NCBI GenBank assembly: GCA_963843085.1 | Contig: CAWJJG010000011.1 | Span: forward strand, 496,001 to 560,000 | Source of the DNA: DASUPK01 sp963843085 | GTDB lineage: Bacteria; Actinomycetota; Thermoleophilia; Solirubrobacterales; 70-9 | DNA length: 64,000 nucleotides | Direction: 5' to 3' | Shown here: piece after piece, positions 24,375-33,628 of the stretch | Numbering within the stretch: position 1 is the first letter of the stretch | How the letters are laid out: each line of letters opens with the position of its first letter | Program-made: the position numbers and the translations under genes | The notes under the pieces: model-generated | Database searches by the model: none | What the model was told of the DNA's origin: nothing | What the model saw: only the letters and a program-made list of their open reading frames with translations

Positions 24375-24381
24375 ACGGAAC

Positions 24382-24387
24382 AGGATA
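24382..24387 (-). promoter_or_regulatory. -10 box, leaderless promoter of the sufT operon
   Basis: TATCCT on the minus strand, 7 bases, then ATG 24374. Confidence 0.6.
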
Positions 24388-24417
24388 GGGGGCGCCGATC
24401 CCGGGCCTGCCGGATCG

Positions 24418-25044
24418 ATGCCACGGGTAGCCTTCCCAGCCGTGCTCCTGCTCGTCGTCATCTTCATCCTCGTCCCGCTCGCGGAGCTCTACGTGATCAT
24501 CCAGGTGGGCGGCGCGATCGGCCTGATTCCGACCCTGTTCCTGCTGCTCCTGGACGCACTGCTGGGATCGATGCTCCTCCGCCACCAGGGCCGGGCGGCG
24601 TGGATTCAGTTCAACCGGGCGCTCGCCGAGAACCGCCTCCCTCACAAGGAGGTCTTCGACGGAATCCTCGTGATCCTCGGGGGCGCCCTGCTGATAACCC
24701 CCGGGTTCATCACGGACATCTTCGGGCTGGTGCTGCTGATCCCGCCCACGCGGGCGATCGTGCGCGGGATCATGTCGCGAATCGTCCGCAGGCGGATGGC
24801 CATGGGCGCCACCGTCTGGTCGGTGGGACGGGCCTCCCGGCCTCCGCGCCGGGGACCGGCTCCCGGAGGCGCCGGGCCGTCGGGCCCGCCGCCGCGCAAC
24901 CCAGATTCCGGCGACATGTTCGACTGGGAGGAGCCGCCCATGCGCCCCGACGCCGGCCGGCGTCCCGACGACATCGAGGGCACGGGACAGGAGATCCGCG
25001 ACGAGGACGAGCTCCCGCCGGGCCGGGAGCCCTTCGGCGGATGA
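24418..25044 (+). CDS. fxsA: FxsA family membrane protein
   Basis: 208 residues. The FxsA domain fills about 1-135: membrane helices at the N-terminus (VLLLVVIFILVPLAELYVII), then GLIPTLFLLLLDALLGSMLL, the conserved F/D/G segment VFDGILVILGGALLITPGFITDI, and RAIVRG. FxsA (suppressor of F exclusion) was found to ease phage T7 exclusion in E. coli; its normal job is unknown. A long disordered Pro/Gly/acidic C-terminal tail is extra. ATG 24418 faces the divergent sufT operon. The next gene overlaps its stop by 4 bases (ATGA). Confidence 0.88.
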   Translation: MPRVAFPAVLLLVVIFILVPLAELYVIIQVGGAIGLIPTLFLLLLDALLGSMLLRHQGRAAWIQFNRALAENRLPHKEVFDGILVILGGALLITPGFITDIFGLVLLIPPTRAIVRGIMSRIVRRRMAMGATVWSVGRASRPPRRGPAPGGAGPSGPPPRNPDSGDMFDWEEPPMRPDAGRRPDDIEGTGQEIRDEDELPPGREPFGG

Positions 25045-25757
25045 AGTCCTTCGTCTGCGGCTTCGGAGACCTCCCGTCCGGGCTCGGCGGATTGGCCTGG
25101 GACCTCGGGGAGCCCGGTGCTCTGCTGCTCTCCGACGGCCAGGTGCGGCAGGGGAGCTTCGCTCTCGAGCAGGACCTGGAGACCACCACCGTCCAGATCA
25201 CGGCGGACACCGACACGGTGGAGGCGACGCTGGCCCCACAGCGGACGCTGGTCGAGCATCCCGACCCGGAGAACCCGGTCGAGTTCAAGGCCACTGCGTG
25301 CGTCGCCGAGGTGCGCCCGAGGGGAGGCAACCGGACCGTCGAATGCGCGGGGCAGATCTCGGAGTGGGTCGGGGAGCCGTTGGAGGGCGCCGCGGTCCTG
25401 CGTCACCTGGCGATCGGCGGTGCGCCCGACTCCCAGGTGATCGCGACCACCAGGGGACTGCCCGGCGGGCAGGGGCACGACGACGAGCGAGCGCTCGGCT
25501 GGCTGCTCAGCGCGGACAGCGGATCCCCCTACGAGGAGACCCTGATCTCCACGCAATACGACGCCGGCGAGCAACCGACCCGCATCGGGCTCGAGCTCTG
25601 GCCCGAGGACGCGGATCAGTCGAGCCGCGCCGCCGCCACCCGGATTTCGGGATCGCTGCTGGGCGGGCTCGGCGCCGGGAGCTTCTGGGCCGGGCTCTTC
25701 CGCTGCCACACGAACGGCGTCGAGGGCATCGGCAGCTACCTGCTCTGGCGCGCATGA
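25041..25757 (+). CDS. Hypothetical protein (238 aa)
   Basis: 238 residues from ATG 25041, overlapping the fxsA stop (ATGA) and overlapped in turn by the HAD gene (ATGA at 25754). It is soluble, rich in beta-strand patterns and acidic residues, with no signal peptide, Cys cluster or obvious catalytic motif. LEQDLETTTVQITADTDTVEATLAP is followed by a Cys-containing middle and a C-terminal GAGSFWAGLFRCH segment. I recognise no family. The tight coupling on both sides suggests co-translation with fxsA and the hydrolase. Confidence 0.75.
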   Translation: MKSFVCGFGDLPSGLGGLAWDLGEPGALLLSDGQVRQGSFALEQDLETTTVQITADTDTVEATLAPQRTLVEHPDPENPVEFKATACVAEVRPRGGNRTVECAGQISEWVGEPLEGAAVLRHLAIGGAPDSQVIATTRGLPGGQGHDDERALGWLLSADSGSPYEETLISTQYDAGEQPTRIGLELWPEDADQSSRAAATRISGSLLGGLGAGSFWAGLFRCHTNGVEGIGSYLLWRA

Positions 25758-26404
25758 TGCAGGGATCGATCAGCACGGTCATCTCTGACTTCGGCGGCGT
25801 CCTCACGACGCCGCTCGTCCAATCCTTCGGCGCGGTGCAGGACGAGACTGGCATCCCGTTCGAAGAGCTCGCCAAGGCGATGGGCAGGATCGAGGAGGCC
25901 GACGGCAAGCACCCCCTGTACGAGCTCGAAACGGGGAACCTCACCGAGGTTGACTTCCTGGGGAAACTCGGCGACGAGCTGGAGCCGGCCCTCGGCCATC
26001 GGCCCGAGCTACACCGCTTCAGCGAGATCTACTTCGAGGCGCTCCACCCCAACCCGCCGATGATCGACCTGATGCGGGAGGCAAAGGCAGCGGGCCACCG
26101 GATGGGACTGCTCACCAACAACGTCCGCGAGTGGGAGCCGCTGTGGCGGGCCATGCTGCCCGTCGACGAGATCTTCGAGGTCGTCGTCGACTCCGGCTTC
26201 GTCGGCTGCCGCAAGCCCGACCCCGAGATCTACGAGCTCACCCTCGAGCGGCTCGGCGCCATTCCGGCAGAGGAGTGCCTGTTCGTCGACGACGTCGACG
26301 TCAACTGCGCCGCCGCGCGCGAGCTCGGCATGTCGGCCGTGCACTACCAGCACAACGATCAGGCGATCCCGGAGATCCGCGCCGCTCTCGGCCTAGCGGG
26401 CTAG
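25754..26404 (+). CDS. HAD-superfamily (IA) hydrolase
   Basis: 216 residues. Motif I is ISDFGGVLT (nucleophile Asp, of the sEH-N/phosphatase-like DFGGV form), followed by the cap domain, motif II LLTNN, motif III Lys in CRKPDPEIYEL and motif IV FVDDVDVN. It is probably a small-molecule phosphatase or dehalogenase-like hydrolase in the cytosol; the substrate cannot be predicted. Two adjacent start ATGs (25754, 25757) overlap the upstream stop. The gene ends in a CTAG shared with the stop of the convergent gene. Confidence 0.9.
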   Translation: MMQGSISTVISDFGGVLTTPLVQSFGAVQDETGIPFEELAKAMGRIEEADGKHPLYELETGNLTEVDFLGKLGDELEPALGHRPELHRFSEIYFEALHPNPPMIDLMREAKAAGHRMGLLTNNVREWEPLWRAMLPVDEIFEVVVDSGFVGCRKPDPEIYELTLERLGAIPAEECLFVDDVDVNCAAARELGMSAVHYQHNDQAIPEIRAALGLAG

Positions 26405-26856
26405 TTGTCCGAGCCGTACCGGTCCCACATGTAAAGCTCGGTCGCCTCTCGGCAGAGCTCCATCAGGCGGGGCGGCGAGAGCCACTCGAGCACCAGGTCG
26501 AGGGCGCGCTCCTCGGAGATCCCCTCCTCGAAGGCCTCCTCGCCCCGGAAGCCGGCGGCGAGCTTGAGGGCCTCCCGGCGGTTGTCGCCGAGCGAGTCGA
26601 AGGCGCCCATCAGGAAGTCCCGGTTGGGCACCGGCTGGCCGACCTCCATCGAGCCGTGCCAGGCGGCGAGCATCGAGATGTCGTGCTCGTCGAGCTCCGA
26701 GATCGCCTTGGCGTAGTGCTCCTGCAGCTCCTCGTCGGGGATCTCATCGACCCAGGCGCGGACCGCCTCCCCGAGGAGCTGGCGGCGTGCCTCTCGGCCG
26801 ACTGAGTCGGCAATCGCCCTGATGGCGTCGGCTGGGTCTACGAAGCAGAGTGTCAT
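26401..26856 (-). CDS. Hypothetical helical protein (151 aa)
   Basis: 151 residues, mostly helical and acidic: DPADAIRAIADSVGREARRQ, then DELQEHYAKAISELDEHDIS, a GSMEVGQPVPNRDF loop, and a C-terminal helix ending YMWDRYGSDN. No family recognised and no catalytic residues stand out. Its stop codon and that of the convergent HAD gene lie within the palindrome CTAG (26401-26404). The upstream 150 bases are shared with the divergent addB promoter. Confidence 0.75.
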   Translation of the reverse strand: MTLCFVDPADAIRAIADSVGREARRQLLGEAVRAWVDEIPDEELQEHYAKAISELDEHDISMLAAWHGSMEVGQPVPNRDFLMGAFDSLGDNRREALKLAAGFRGEEAFEEGISEERALDLVLEWLSPPRLMELCREATELYMWDRYGSDN

Positions 26857-26992
26857 TTCGGTGGGCCTCCTGTTTCGGCTCTGGAGGGCTGATCTGAGCC
26901 CAAGGTAGAGTCGCCCCCGGCGGAAAAAAGCCGGCCCGGGTTTCCGCGCGTTATGCGTGTTTTCAGGCCGTTTCGCGCGCCGTGACCCGGCC

Positions 26993-26998
26993 TATGCT
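26993..26998 (+). promoter_or_regulatory. -10 box, leaderless promoter of the addB-addA operon
   Basis: TATGCT, 7 bases, then ATG 27006. This spacing fixes the start and argues against the upstream in-frame GTG at 26982. Confidence 0.6.
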
Positions 26999-27005
26999 GG
27001 ATCGG

Positions 27006-29969
27006 ATGGCGCTGAAGCTGATCATCGGGCCGCCGAACTCCGGTCGCACGGGCGCGGTTCTTGACGCATTTCGCGGGATGTCCGGCCGCGATCCGGTGCT
27101 CGTCGTCCCCACGGTGGACGACGTCGAGCGCTTCGAGGAGGAGCTCACCCGCGACGGCGCGGTGATCGGCGCGGCGGTCGGCACGTTCAAGGACCTCTTC
27201 TCCCTGGTCGCGAGGGCGACCGACGGACCCGCCTCACCACCGCTGAGCCGGATCCAGAGACGCCGGCTGACTCGCGAGGCGGTCGGCCGCACGGAGCTCC
27301 GGCTGCTGGCCGCGTCCTCGCGCCGCGCGGGCTTCCCCGCCGCCCTCGAGGAGCTGATCTCGGAGCTCCAGGCGGCCCTGATCGACCCGGCCATGCTGAC
27401 GGAGCGGGCGGGCGAGGCCGGCGAGTACGAGCGCGAGATCGCCCGCCTCTACGGGGCGTACGCCGAGGTGCGCGCGGAGAGCGGCCGGCGGGACGACCAC
27501 ACCGTCGCCGCGGAGACGACGGCCGCCCTGAAGTCCCGGCCGGAGGCGTGGGCGGCGCGGCCCGTCTTCATCTACGGCTTCGATGACCTGACCCGTGAGC
27601 AGCTCGAACTCGTCTTCGAGCTCATCCACCACGCCGAGGTGACCATGGCGCTGCCGTGGGAGGACCGGGAGACGCTGACGGACGCTCGCGGGGCGCTGTT
27701 CGCCGAGCTCCGCGACGTCCAGGGCGTGACGATCGACCGCCTCGAGTCCGTCCCGAGGTTCACCGCGAGCTCCACTCTCTTCGAGCTCGAGCGGCGGTTC
27801 GGCGAGGCACCGGCCGAGCGCGAGCCCGTCGAGAACGACGGCGGACTGGCCCTCTTGGCCTCCGCCGGCGAGCTGGCCGAAGCCGAAGCCGTCGGCGCCG
27901 AGGTCGCGCGCCTGCTGCACGAGGACGAACCGCCCGGGGAGATCGCGATCGTCCTGCGGGATCCCGGCTCGGCCGGACCCCTCTTCGGCAAGGTGCTGCA
28001 CCGCTACGGCGTTCCCGCCGTCGTCCAGGCCGACCTGCCGGCGCCGCGGACCGTGACCGGAGCAGGGCTGATCGCCCTGCTGCGAGCCTCGGTCGGCGGG
28101 GGGACGGCGTCCGACCTCCTCGCCTACCTGCGCATCCCGGGCGTCGCGAGCCCCTCCGCGGTCGACTGGTTCGAGCGGCGCCTGCTGCGCTCGCGCGCTC
28201 GCACCGCGGAGGAGGCGCTCTCCGTCTGGACCGAAGGCGGCGAGAACGGCGGCCGCAGCCTGCCGGCGGTGGAGAAGCTACGGGCCGCCGGTTCCGGACC
28301 CGCCCTCCTCCGCGAGGCCGGCAGCCAGGCTCGGTGGATCGCGGAGTCCGCCATCAAGGGCGAGGGCGCGATCGCCAGCGACGAGCGCGCGCTGGAGCTC
28401 CGGGCGGGGGCCGAGATCGAGCGTGCCCTGGGAGAGCTCGCCGACCTCGCCCTGCCGGCGTCCCCGGCTGATGCGATCGGCGCGCTCAGCGACCTGGAGG
28501 TGCCGATGTGGCGAGGCCCCACCGAGGGAAGGGTGCGGGTGATCAGCCCGTACCGCGCGAGGGCCCGCCGCGTCGCCCACCTCTTCGTCTGCTCCCTCCA
28601 GGACGGCGACTTCCCACGCCGGGACACCGGCGGCCCGCTGCTCTCCGACGACGCGCGGGCGACCCTGGCGCTGCCGGCCCGCCAGAAGGCGGAGGTGGAG
28701 GATCGCTACCTCTTCTCGGTCTGCCTCTCGCGCCCGAAAACGAGGCTCTGGCTGTCGTGGAGGAGCGCCGACGACGAGGGCGGCGCGGCGTCCCGCTCGC
28801 CGTACGTCGACGAGCTGCGCGGGCTGCTCGCACCCCCGCTCCCTCGCGGCATCGAGGAGCGCGATGACGCGATCCTCGCCGAGGCCGGCGGCCGCGGCCT
28901 GGCCGATTCCGTGTTCTCACCCGGCGATGCCCCCAGCGAGGTGGAGCTCGCCCGAGCGCGCGCCCTGCTCGGCCCGCGAAGGAAGAACGGCCGCCTGCGC
29001 CCTGGGCCGCTCTCGCTGCCGCCTGTCCTGGAGCTGATGGGACGGCAGGAGCTGTTCGGCCCCTCGACGCTCGAGGGGTATGCGGAGTGCCCCTATCGCT
29101 GGTTCGTCGGCCACGAGCTCAGGCCGCAGACGATCGGCCCCGAGGCTGAGCCCCTGACCTCCGGCCAGATCGCCCATAAGGTGCTCGAGCGGCTCTACGC
29201 GGAGCCGTCGCCGGCGGGAGGGCGCCCGACCCCCGAGACCCTGCCCGACTGGCAGTGTCGCGCGCAGGAGCTGGTCGAGGAGGTCGGCCCGTCGAAGCTG
29301 CCCCGCGAGCGCGCCGACACGAGCGCCGCGCTGCGGCGGGTCGAGGGGCTGGTGCTCGCCTTCCTCGCCGACGAGGCCCGCACCCCCGCCCCGTTCACCC
29401 CCGTCCCGGATCTGGCCGAAGCGCGCTTCGGCTTCGAGGACTCCGAGAAGGGCCCGCTGACGCTTGGCAGCGGCGGGGTACACGGGCAGATCGACAGGAT
29501 CGATCTCGGGCCCGGGCGCGAGGCGCTCGTCCAGGACTACAAGTCCGGCGCCAAGGTCGACGGCGGCAAGCGCATGCTCGACCGCGGCAAGCTCCAGCTC
29601 CAGCTCTACCTGCTGGCGGCGAGGGAGCTCTGGGGACTGGACCTCGCCGGCGGGCTGTACCGCCCCCTCGGTGCACGCAGCGAGGGTGACCGAAAACCGA
29701 AGGGACTGCTCCGCAAGGAGCTGAAGGAGGAGCTCTCCGGCCTGAGCCCGCGGCCGGGCGACCACCTGGACGACGAGGCGTTCGACGCGGCCCTGGATGA
29801 GGCCGGTGCCAGGGGAGCCGAGATCATCGCGTCGATCCAGGCCGGCGACATCGGCCGCCGCCCGATCGGCGGCGCCTGTCCCACCTACTGCCACTTCCAG
29901 CCGATCTGCCGGCGGGAGCGCGGCATCGCCGAAGACGAGCCGGCATCCGAGGACGAGGGCGAGGAGTGA
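27006..29969 (+). CDS. addB: AddB-type helicase/nuclease subunit
   Basis: 987 residues from ATG 27006. The N-terminus has a Walker A-like GPPNSGRTGA loop, as in AddB, followed by a long helicase-like region. The C-terminus is a RecB-type PD-(D/E)XK nuclease: QDYKSG supplies the Asp and Lys. Four Cys fit the AddB iron-sulfur staple: one in YAECPYRWF before the nuclease and three in CPTYCHFQPIC after it. AddAB resects double-strand breaks for recombination. The addA gene starts at GTG 29966, overlapping its stop (GTGA). Actinobacteria more often use AdnAB, so the subtype should be confirmed. Confidence 0.88.
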   Translation: MALKLIIGPPNSGRTGAVLDAFRGMSGRDPVLVVPTVDDVERFEEELTRDGAVIGAAVGTFKDLFSLVARATDGPASPPLSRIQRRRLTREAVGRTELRLLAASSRRAGFPAALEELISELQAALIDPAMLTERAGEAGEYEREIARLYGAYAEVRAESGRRDDHTVAAETTAALKSRPEAWAARPVFIYGFDDLTREQLELVFELIHHAEVTMALPWEDRETLTDARGALFAELRDVQGVTIDRLESVPRFTASSTLFELERRFGEAPAEREPVENDGGLALLASAGELAEAEAVGAEVARLLHEDEPPGEIAIVLRDPGSAGPLFGKVLHRYGVPAVVQADLPAPRTVTGAGLIALLRASVGGGTASDLLAYLRIPGVASPSAVDWFERRLLRSRARTAEEALSVWTEGGENGGRSLPAVEKLRAAGSGPALLREAGSQARWIAESAIKGEGAIASDERALELRAGAEIERALGELADLALPASPADAIGALSDLEVPMWRGPTEGRVRVISPYRARARRVAHLFVCSLQDGDFPRRDTGGPLLSDDARATLALPARQKAEVEDRYLFSVCLSRPKTRLWLSWRSADDEGGAASRSPYVDELRGLLAPPLPRGIEERDDAILAEAGGRGLADSVFSPGDAPSEVELARARALLGPRRKNGRLRPGPLSLPPVLELMGRQELFGPSTLEGYAECPYRWFVGHELRPQTIGPEAEPLTSGQIAHKVLERLYAEPSPAGGRPTPETLPDWQCRAQELVEEVGPSKLPRERADTSAALRRVEGLVLAFLADEARTPAPFTPVPDLAEARFGFEDSEKGPLTLGSGGVHGQIDRIDLGPGREALVQDYKSGAKVDGGKRMLDRGKLQLQLYLLAARELWGLDLAGGLYRPLGARSEGDRKPKGLLRKELKEELSGLSPRPGDHLDDEAFDAALDEAGARGAEIIASIQAGDIGRRPIGGACPTYCHFQPICRRERGIAEDEPASEDEGEE

Positions 29970-32900
29970 GCGAGCGCACCGAACAGCAGCTGGCGGCGGC
30001 ATCCGAGCGCGAGCGGGACGTCTTCCTCCGCGCCGGCGCGGGCACAGGCAAGACGACCGTGCTCGTCGACCGGTTCTGCGCCGCGGCCCTCGATCCCGAG
30101 GGCGGCATCGAGCGCATCCTCGCCTTCACCTTCACCGAGCGGGCCGCGGATCAGCTCCGGCGCCGGGTGCGCGAGGGGCTCACGGAGCGAGCCGCCGCGG
30201 CCTCCGGGGAGGAACGTGACGAGCTCGCGGCCGCCGCCGAGGCGACGGACCGCGCCTGGATCTCGACCATCCACGGCTTCTGCCGCCGCCTGCTCGCGTC
30301 TCATCCCGCCGCCGCGGGCATCGACCCCCGGTTCCGGGTGGTGGACGAGCCCGAGGCCGAGCGGCTCGCGTCTCGCGCCTTCGACTCCGCCCTCGAGCAG
30401 ATGGTCTCCGAGGGCGACTCGGACGCGCTCGAGCTCGCCGCGGCGAACCGGCCGTGGACGCTCCTGCAGATGACTCGCGGGGCCTATGACGAGCTCCGCA
30501 GCCACGGAGACCCGAACCCGACCCTTCCGGAGGCGCCCGCGATCGACACGGCCTCCGCACTCACGGAGCTGATCGAAGCCGCGCGGGAAGCCCACGTCGA
30601 GTGCGCCGAGGCCAAGGGCGCGAAGGGCGAGCTCAGCCGCGAGCGGATCGCCGCCGCCACGGCCCTCGACCTCGCGGCGGAGGCCGACGAGGAGCTGCTC
30701 GAGTCCCTGGCGGCGCTGGCGATCGTCTCGGATGGAGGCGCGTTCAGGGGCGAGGCATGCGAGCGGTACACCGCGGCGCTGCGGCGCGCGAGGGCGGCCG
30801 CTGCCGGGAGGGTGCTGGGGCCCGCCTACGAGCAGCTCCGCGAGCTGATCACCCGCTTCGGCCGCCGCTACGAGGAGCTCAAGGCCGAGCGCTCCGCGCT
30901 CGACTTCGAGGACCTGCAGCTGCGCGCTCTGGAACTGCTCCGCGACTCTGACCCGATTCGCGAGCGCTATCGCGAGCAGTTCCTCCACCTGATGGTCGAC
31001 GAGTTCCAGGACACGAACGGGCTCCAGCTCGCCCTGATCGAGCAGCTGCACGGGCCGGGCACGAACCTGTTCCTGGTCGGGGACGAGTTCCAGTCGATCT
31101 ACGGCTTCCGGCACGCCGACGTCGACGTCTACCGGCGCGAGCACCGGCGCTTCGGCGATGGCTCCCCGGACCGGGTGGCCCTGCCGCTGACCGGCAACTT
31201 CCGGGCGGCACCGGAGATCCTGGCGGTGACCAACCGGCTCGGCGGGGGCCTGCTCGACGGCTTCGAGCCGCTCACGGCCGGAGCCGGGGATCCTCCCGGC
31301 GAGCCGGCCGAGGGCCCGGTCGCCGAGCTGCTCCTGACCGTCGACGACCGCAGGGCCTGGGAGGCCGAGGAGACCGAGCTGCCGCGCTTCGACGACGATC
31401 CGAGCTCGGGCTCGAAGGTCGCCGAGGCGCGCCGGCTGGCGGGGCGGCTGCGCGAGCTCGTCGACGCCGGAGAGGACCCCGCCGAGATCGTCGTCCTGCT
31501 CCGGGCCTTCACGCACGTCGCGGCCTTCGAGACCGCCCTCGACGACGCGGGGCTCAATCCCTACGTCGTCGGCGGGCGCGGCTTCTGGTCCCAGCAGCAG
31601 ATCGAGGATCTCCGCTGCCTACTCAAGGTGATCTCCAATCCGCTCGACGACGAGGCGCTGTTCGGGGCGCTCGCCTCGCCCGCCTGTGGCGTCCTCCCGG
31701 ACACGCTCTGGCTGCTGCGCAAGGCGGCCACCGTTCACGAGGATGGCCGTGACCGGATCCGGCACGTCTGGCCGCTGGTCAGGGACCTGGTCGAGACCGG
31801 GGGTCCGAGGAAGGGGAACGCCGAGATGGCGGCGCTGATCCCGGACGAGGAGCTGGACCGGCTGCGGGAATTCACCGGCGTCCTCGGCGAGCTGCGCCGG
31901 CTCGGGACCGAGGGCGGCCTCGAGACGGTCGTGGACCGGGCGGCGACGGCATTCGGCTACGACGTCGCCACCCTGACGCGGGACCACGGGGCAGAGCGCT
32001 GGTCGAACGCGCGCAAGCTGATGCGCCTCGCCCGGGAGTTCGAATCACGAGAGGGGCCCGATCTGCAGGCGTTCATCGACTACCTCGGTGTACGGGCCGC
32101 ACAGCGGGACCGCGAGGCGGAGGCCGCGAGCCGGCCGGAGGACCACTCGGGCGTCCGGGTGATGACCGTCCACGCCGCAAAGGGCCTCGAGTTCGGCGTG
32201 GTCGCGGCTGCCGATCTCGGTCGCAACCTTCAGATCGGCTGGATCCCCCTGCGGGTGGCGGCGGTCGAGGAGGCGCCGGACGGCGGAGAGGCGACCCGGA
32301 TCGGCGTGCAGCTCGGGCGGCTCGGGAGGCCATCCGAGCGGCTCGGTGAGTACCAGGAGCTGACCGACCGAGCGGCCGCGCGAGAGGCCGAGGAGGAGGG
32401 CCGCCTTGCCTACGTCGCCGCCACGCGGGCCCAGCGCCGGCTCCTGCTCAGCGGCACCTTCAATCCGAAGAACATCGGAGACGAGCCGATTCGCCGCAAG
32501 CCGATCGCGCTGCAGCTGATCCGGGCGCTGCTCGACGGAGACGTCGCCGAGCGCGACGCGGAGATCGCCGCCGCCGGTGACGGGTCCCCCGCGGGGGTGC
32601 TGCGGGTCCGTGTGAGCGCCCCGGAGCCGGGCGCCGGCGCGCGGCTGCTCACTCCTCGGGCGGCCGAAGCCGAAGCGCCCGCGCCCACCGGAAGCGAGCC
32701 GCCGCTGGGCCGTCCCGAGGTGCGCCCCGCGCTCGTCGGCGGGCTCTCCTACTCGGCGCTCTCGGATTTCGAGAACTGCGGCTACCGCTTCTACGTCGAG
32801 CGGGTGCTCGGGATCGCCGAGCCCGAGCCCGGCGCCGCCACCGCCGGCGAGGGCGAGCAGGCGCCACCGGAAGTGCGGAGGCGGTTCGGCCCGGGCGTGG

Positions 32901-33628
32901 CCGTCCACGCGATGCTCGAGTGGAGCGCGCGCAACGGCTGGCGCGAGCCGGACCCCGAGCGAGTGGCCGCGGCCCTTCGCGAGCAGGGCCTCGGGGGAAC
33001 CAACGACGAGACGGCCGCTGCCCTCCGATTGATCGCCGCGTTCCTGGGCTCCTCGCTGCGGGAGGAGATCGAGGGCGCCCGAGTGAGCGCCGAGGTCCCG
33101 TTCGTTCTCCCTGTCGGAGAGACGATGATCCGGGGCTCCATCGACCTCCTGGTGGAGCGCGAGGACGGCTCGGTCCTGGTGGTCGACTACAAGACGAACC
33201 ATCTCGGGGATCGAACCCCGGCGGCGGTCGCCGAGCGCTACTCCGTGCAGCGGGACCTCTACGCCCTGGCCGCGTCCGCCAGGGGCGAGCCGGTCGAGAC
33301 CGCCTACGTCTTCCTCGAGCGACCGGAGGAGCCGGAGCGCACCAGCTTCGGCGAGGCGGAGCTCCGGTCCGCGCGCACCGGGGTCGAGGCGCTGCTCGAC
33401 CGGTTGGGCGCCGGCCGCTTCGACGTGACCGAGCACCCGCATCGCGACCTCTGCCTCGACTGCCCAGCACGCGAGCGCCTCTGCAGCCATGAGACCGCCG
33501 CCCACATGCGCGACGAGCCGGATCCGGCCATCCAGGCGCCGGGGCGCTGGCGGCGGCCGAGTGAGCCGGAGGAGCAGGCGGCGGCGGGCGGCACCGAGCC
33601 CCAGCTCAGCTTGCTCGAGGGATCGTGA
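29966..33628 (+). CDS. addA: AddA-type UvrD-family helicase with RecB nuclease domain
   Basis: 1220 residues. The superfamily 1 helicase motifs are complete: Walker A RAGAGTGKTTVL, motif Ia FTERAADQL, Walker B DEFQDTNGLQ, motif III around GDEFQSIYGFRH, motif V MTVHAAKGLEF and motif VI YVAATRAQRRLL. The C-terminal PD-(D/E)XK nuclease has VVDYKTNHL. Unusually for AddA, it also has a Cys set placed like an Fe-S staple: NCGYRFY before the nuclease and LCLDCPARERLC at the end. It is the ATP-driven motor of the pair and acts with the preceding gene on DNA ends. The next gene overlaps its stop by 4 bases. Confidence 0.93.
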   Translation: MSERTEQQLAAASERERDVFLRAGAGTGKTTVLVDRFCAAALDPEGGIERILAFTFTERAADQLRRRVREGLTERAAAASGEERDELAAAAEATDRAWISTIHGFCRRLLASHPAAAGIDPRFRVVDEPEAERLASRAFDSALEQMVSEGDSDALELAAANRPWTLLQMTRGAYDELRSHGDPNPTLPEAPAIDTASALTELIEAAREAHVECAEAKGAKGELSRERIAAATALDLAAEADEELLESLAALAIVSDGGAFRGEACERYTAALRRARAAAAGRVLGPAYEQLRELITRFGRRYEELKAERSALDFEDLQLRALELLRDSDPIRERYREQFLHLMVDEFQDTNGLQLALIEQLHGPGTNLFLVGDEFQSIYGFRHADVDVYRREHRRFGDGSPDRVALPLTGNFRAAPEILAVTNRLGGGLLDGFEPLTAGAGDPPGEPAEGPVAELLLTVDDRRAWEAEETELPRFDDDPSSGSKVAEARRLAGRLRELVDAGEDPAEIVVLLRAFTHVAAFETALDDAGLNPYVVGGRGFWSQQQIEDLRCLLKVISNPLDDEALFGALASPACGVLPDTLWLLRKAATVHEDGRDRIRHVWPLVRDLVETGGPRKGNAEMAALIPDEELDRLREFTGVLGELRRLGTEGGLETVVDRAATAFGYDVATLTRDHGAERWSNARKLMRLAREFESREGPDLQAFIDYLGVRAAQRDREAEAASRPEDHSGVRVMTVHAAKGLEFGVVAAADLGRNLQIGWIPLRVAAVEEAPDGGEATRIGVQLGRLGRPSERLGEYQELTDRAAAREAEEEGRLAYVAATRAQRRLLLSGTFNPKNIGDEPIRRKPIALQLIRALLDGDVAERDAEIAAAGDGSPAGVLRVRVSAPEPGAGARLLTPRAAEAEAPAPTGSEPPLGRPEVRPALVGGLSYSALSDFENCGYRFYVERVLGIAEPEPGAATAGEGEQAPPEVRRRFGPGVAVHAMLEWSARNGWREPDPERVAAALREQGLGGTNDETAAALRLIAAFLGSSLREEIEGARVSAEVPFVLPVGETMIRGSIDLLVEREDGSVLVVDYKTNHLGDRTPAAVAERYSVQRDLYALAASARGEPVETAYVFLERPEEPERTSFGEAELRSARTGVEALLDRLGAGRFDVTEHPHRDLCLDCPARERLCSHETAAHMRDEPDPAIQAPGRWRRPSEPEEQAAAGGTEPQLSLLEGS

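Noticed and set aside
26982..27005. GTG 26982 as the addB start
   Set aside because: It lies upstream of the TATGCT box, whose 7-base spacing points to transcription starting at ATG 27006.
32045..33505. 486-codon minus-strand frame opposite the AddA-type gene
   Set aside because: No domain signal; the plus strand has complete helicase and nuclease motifs.
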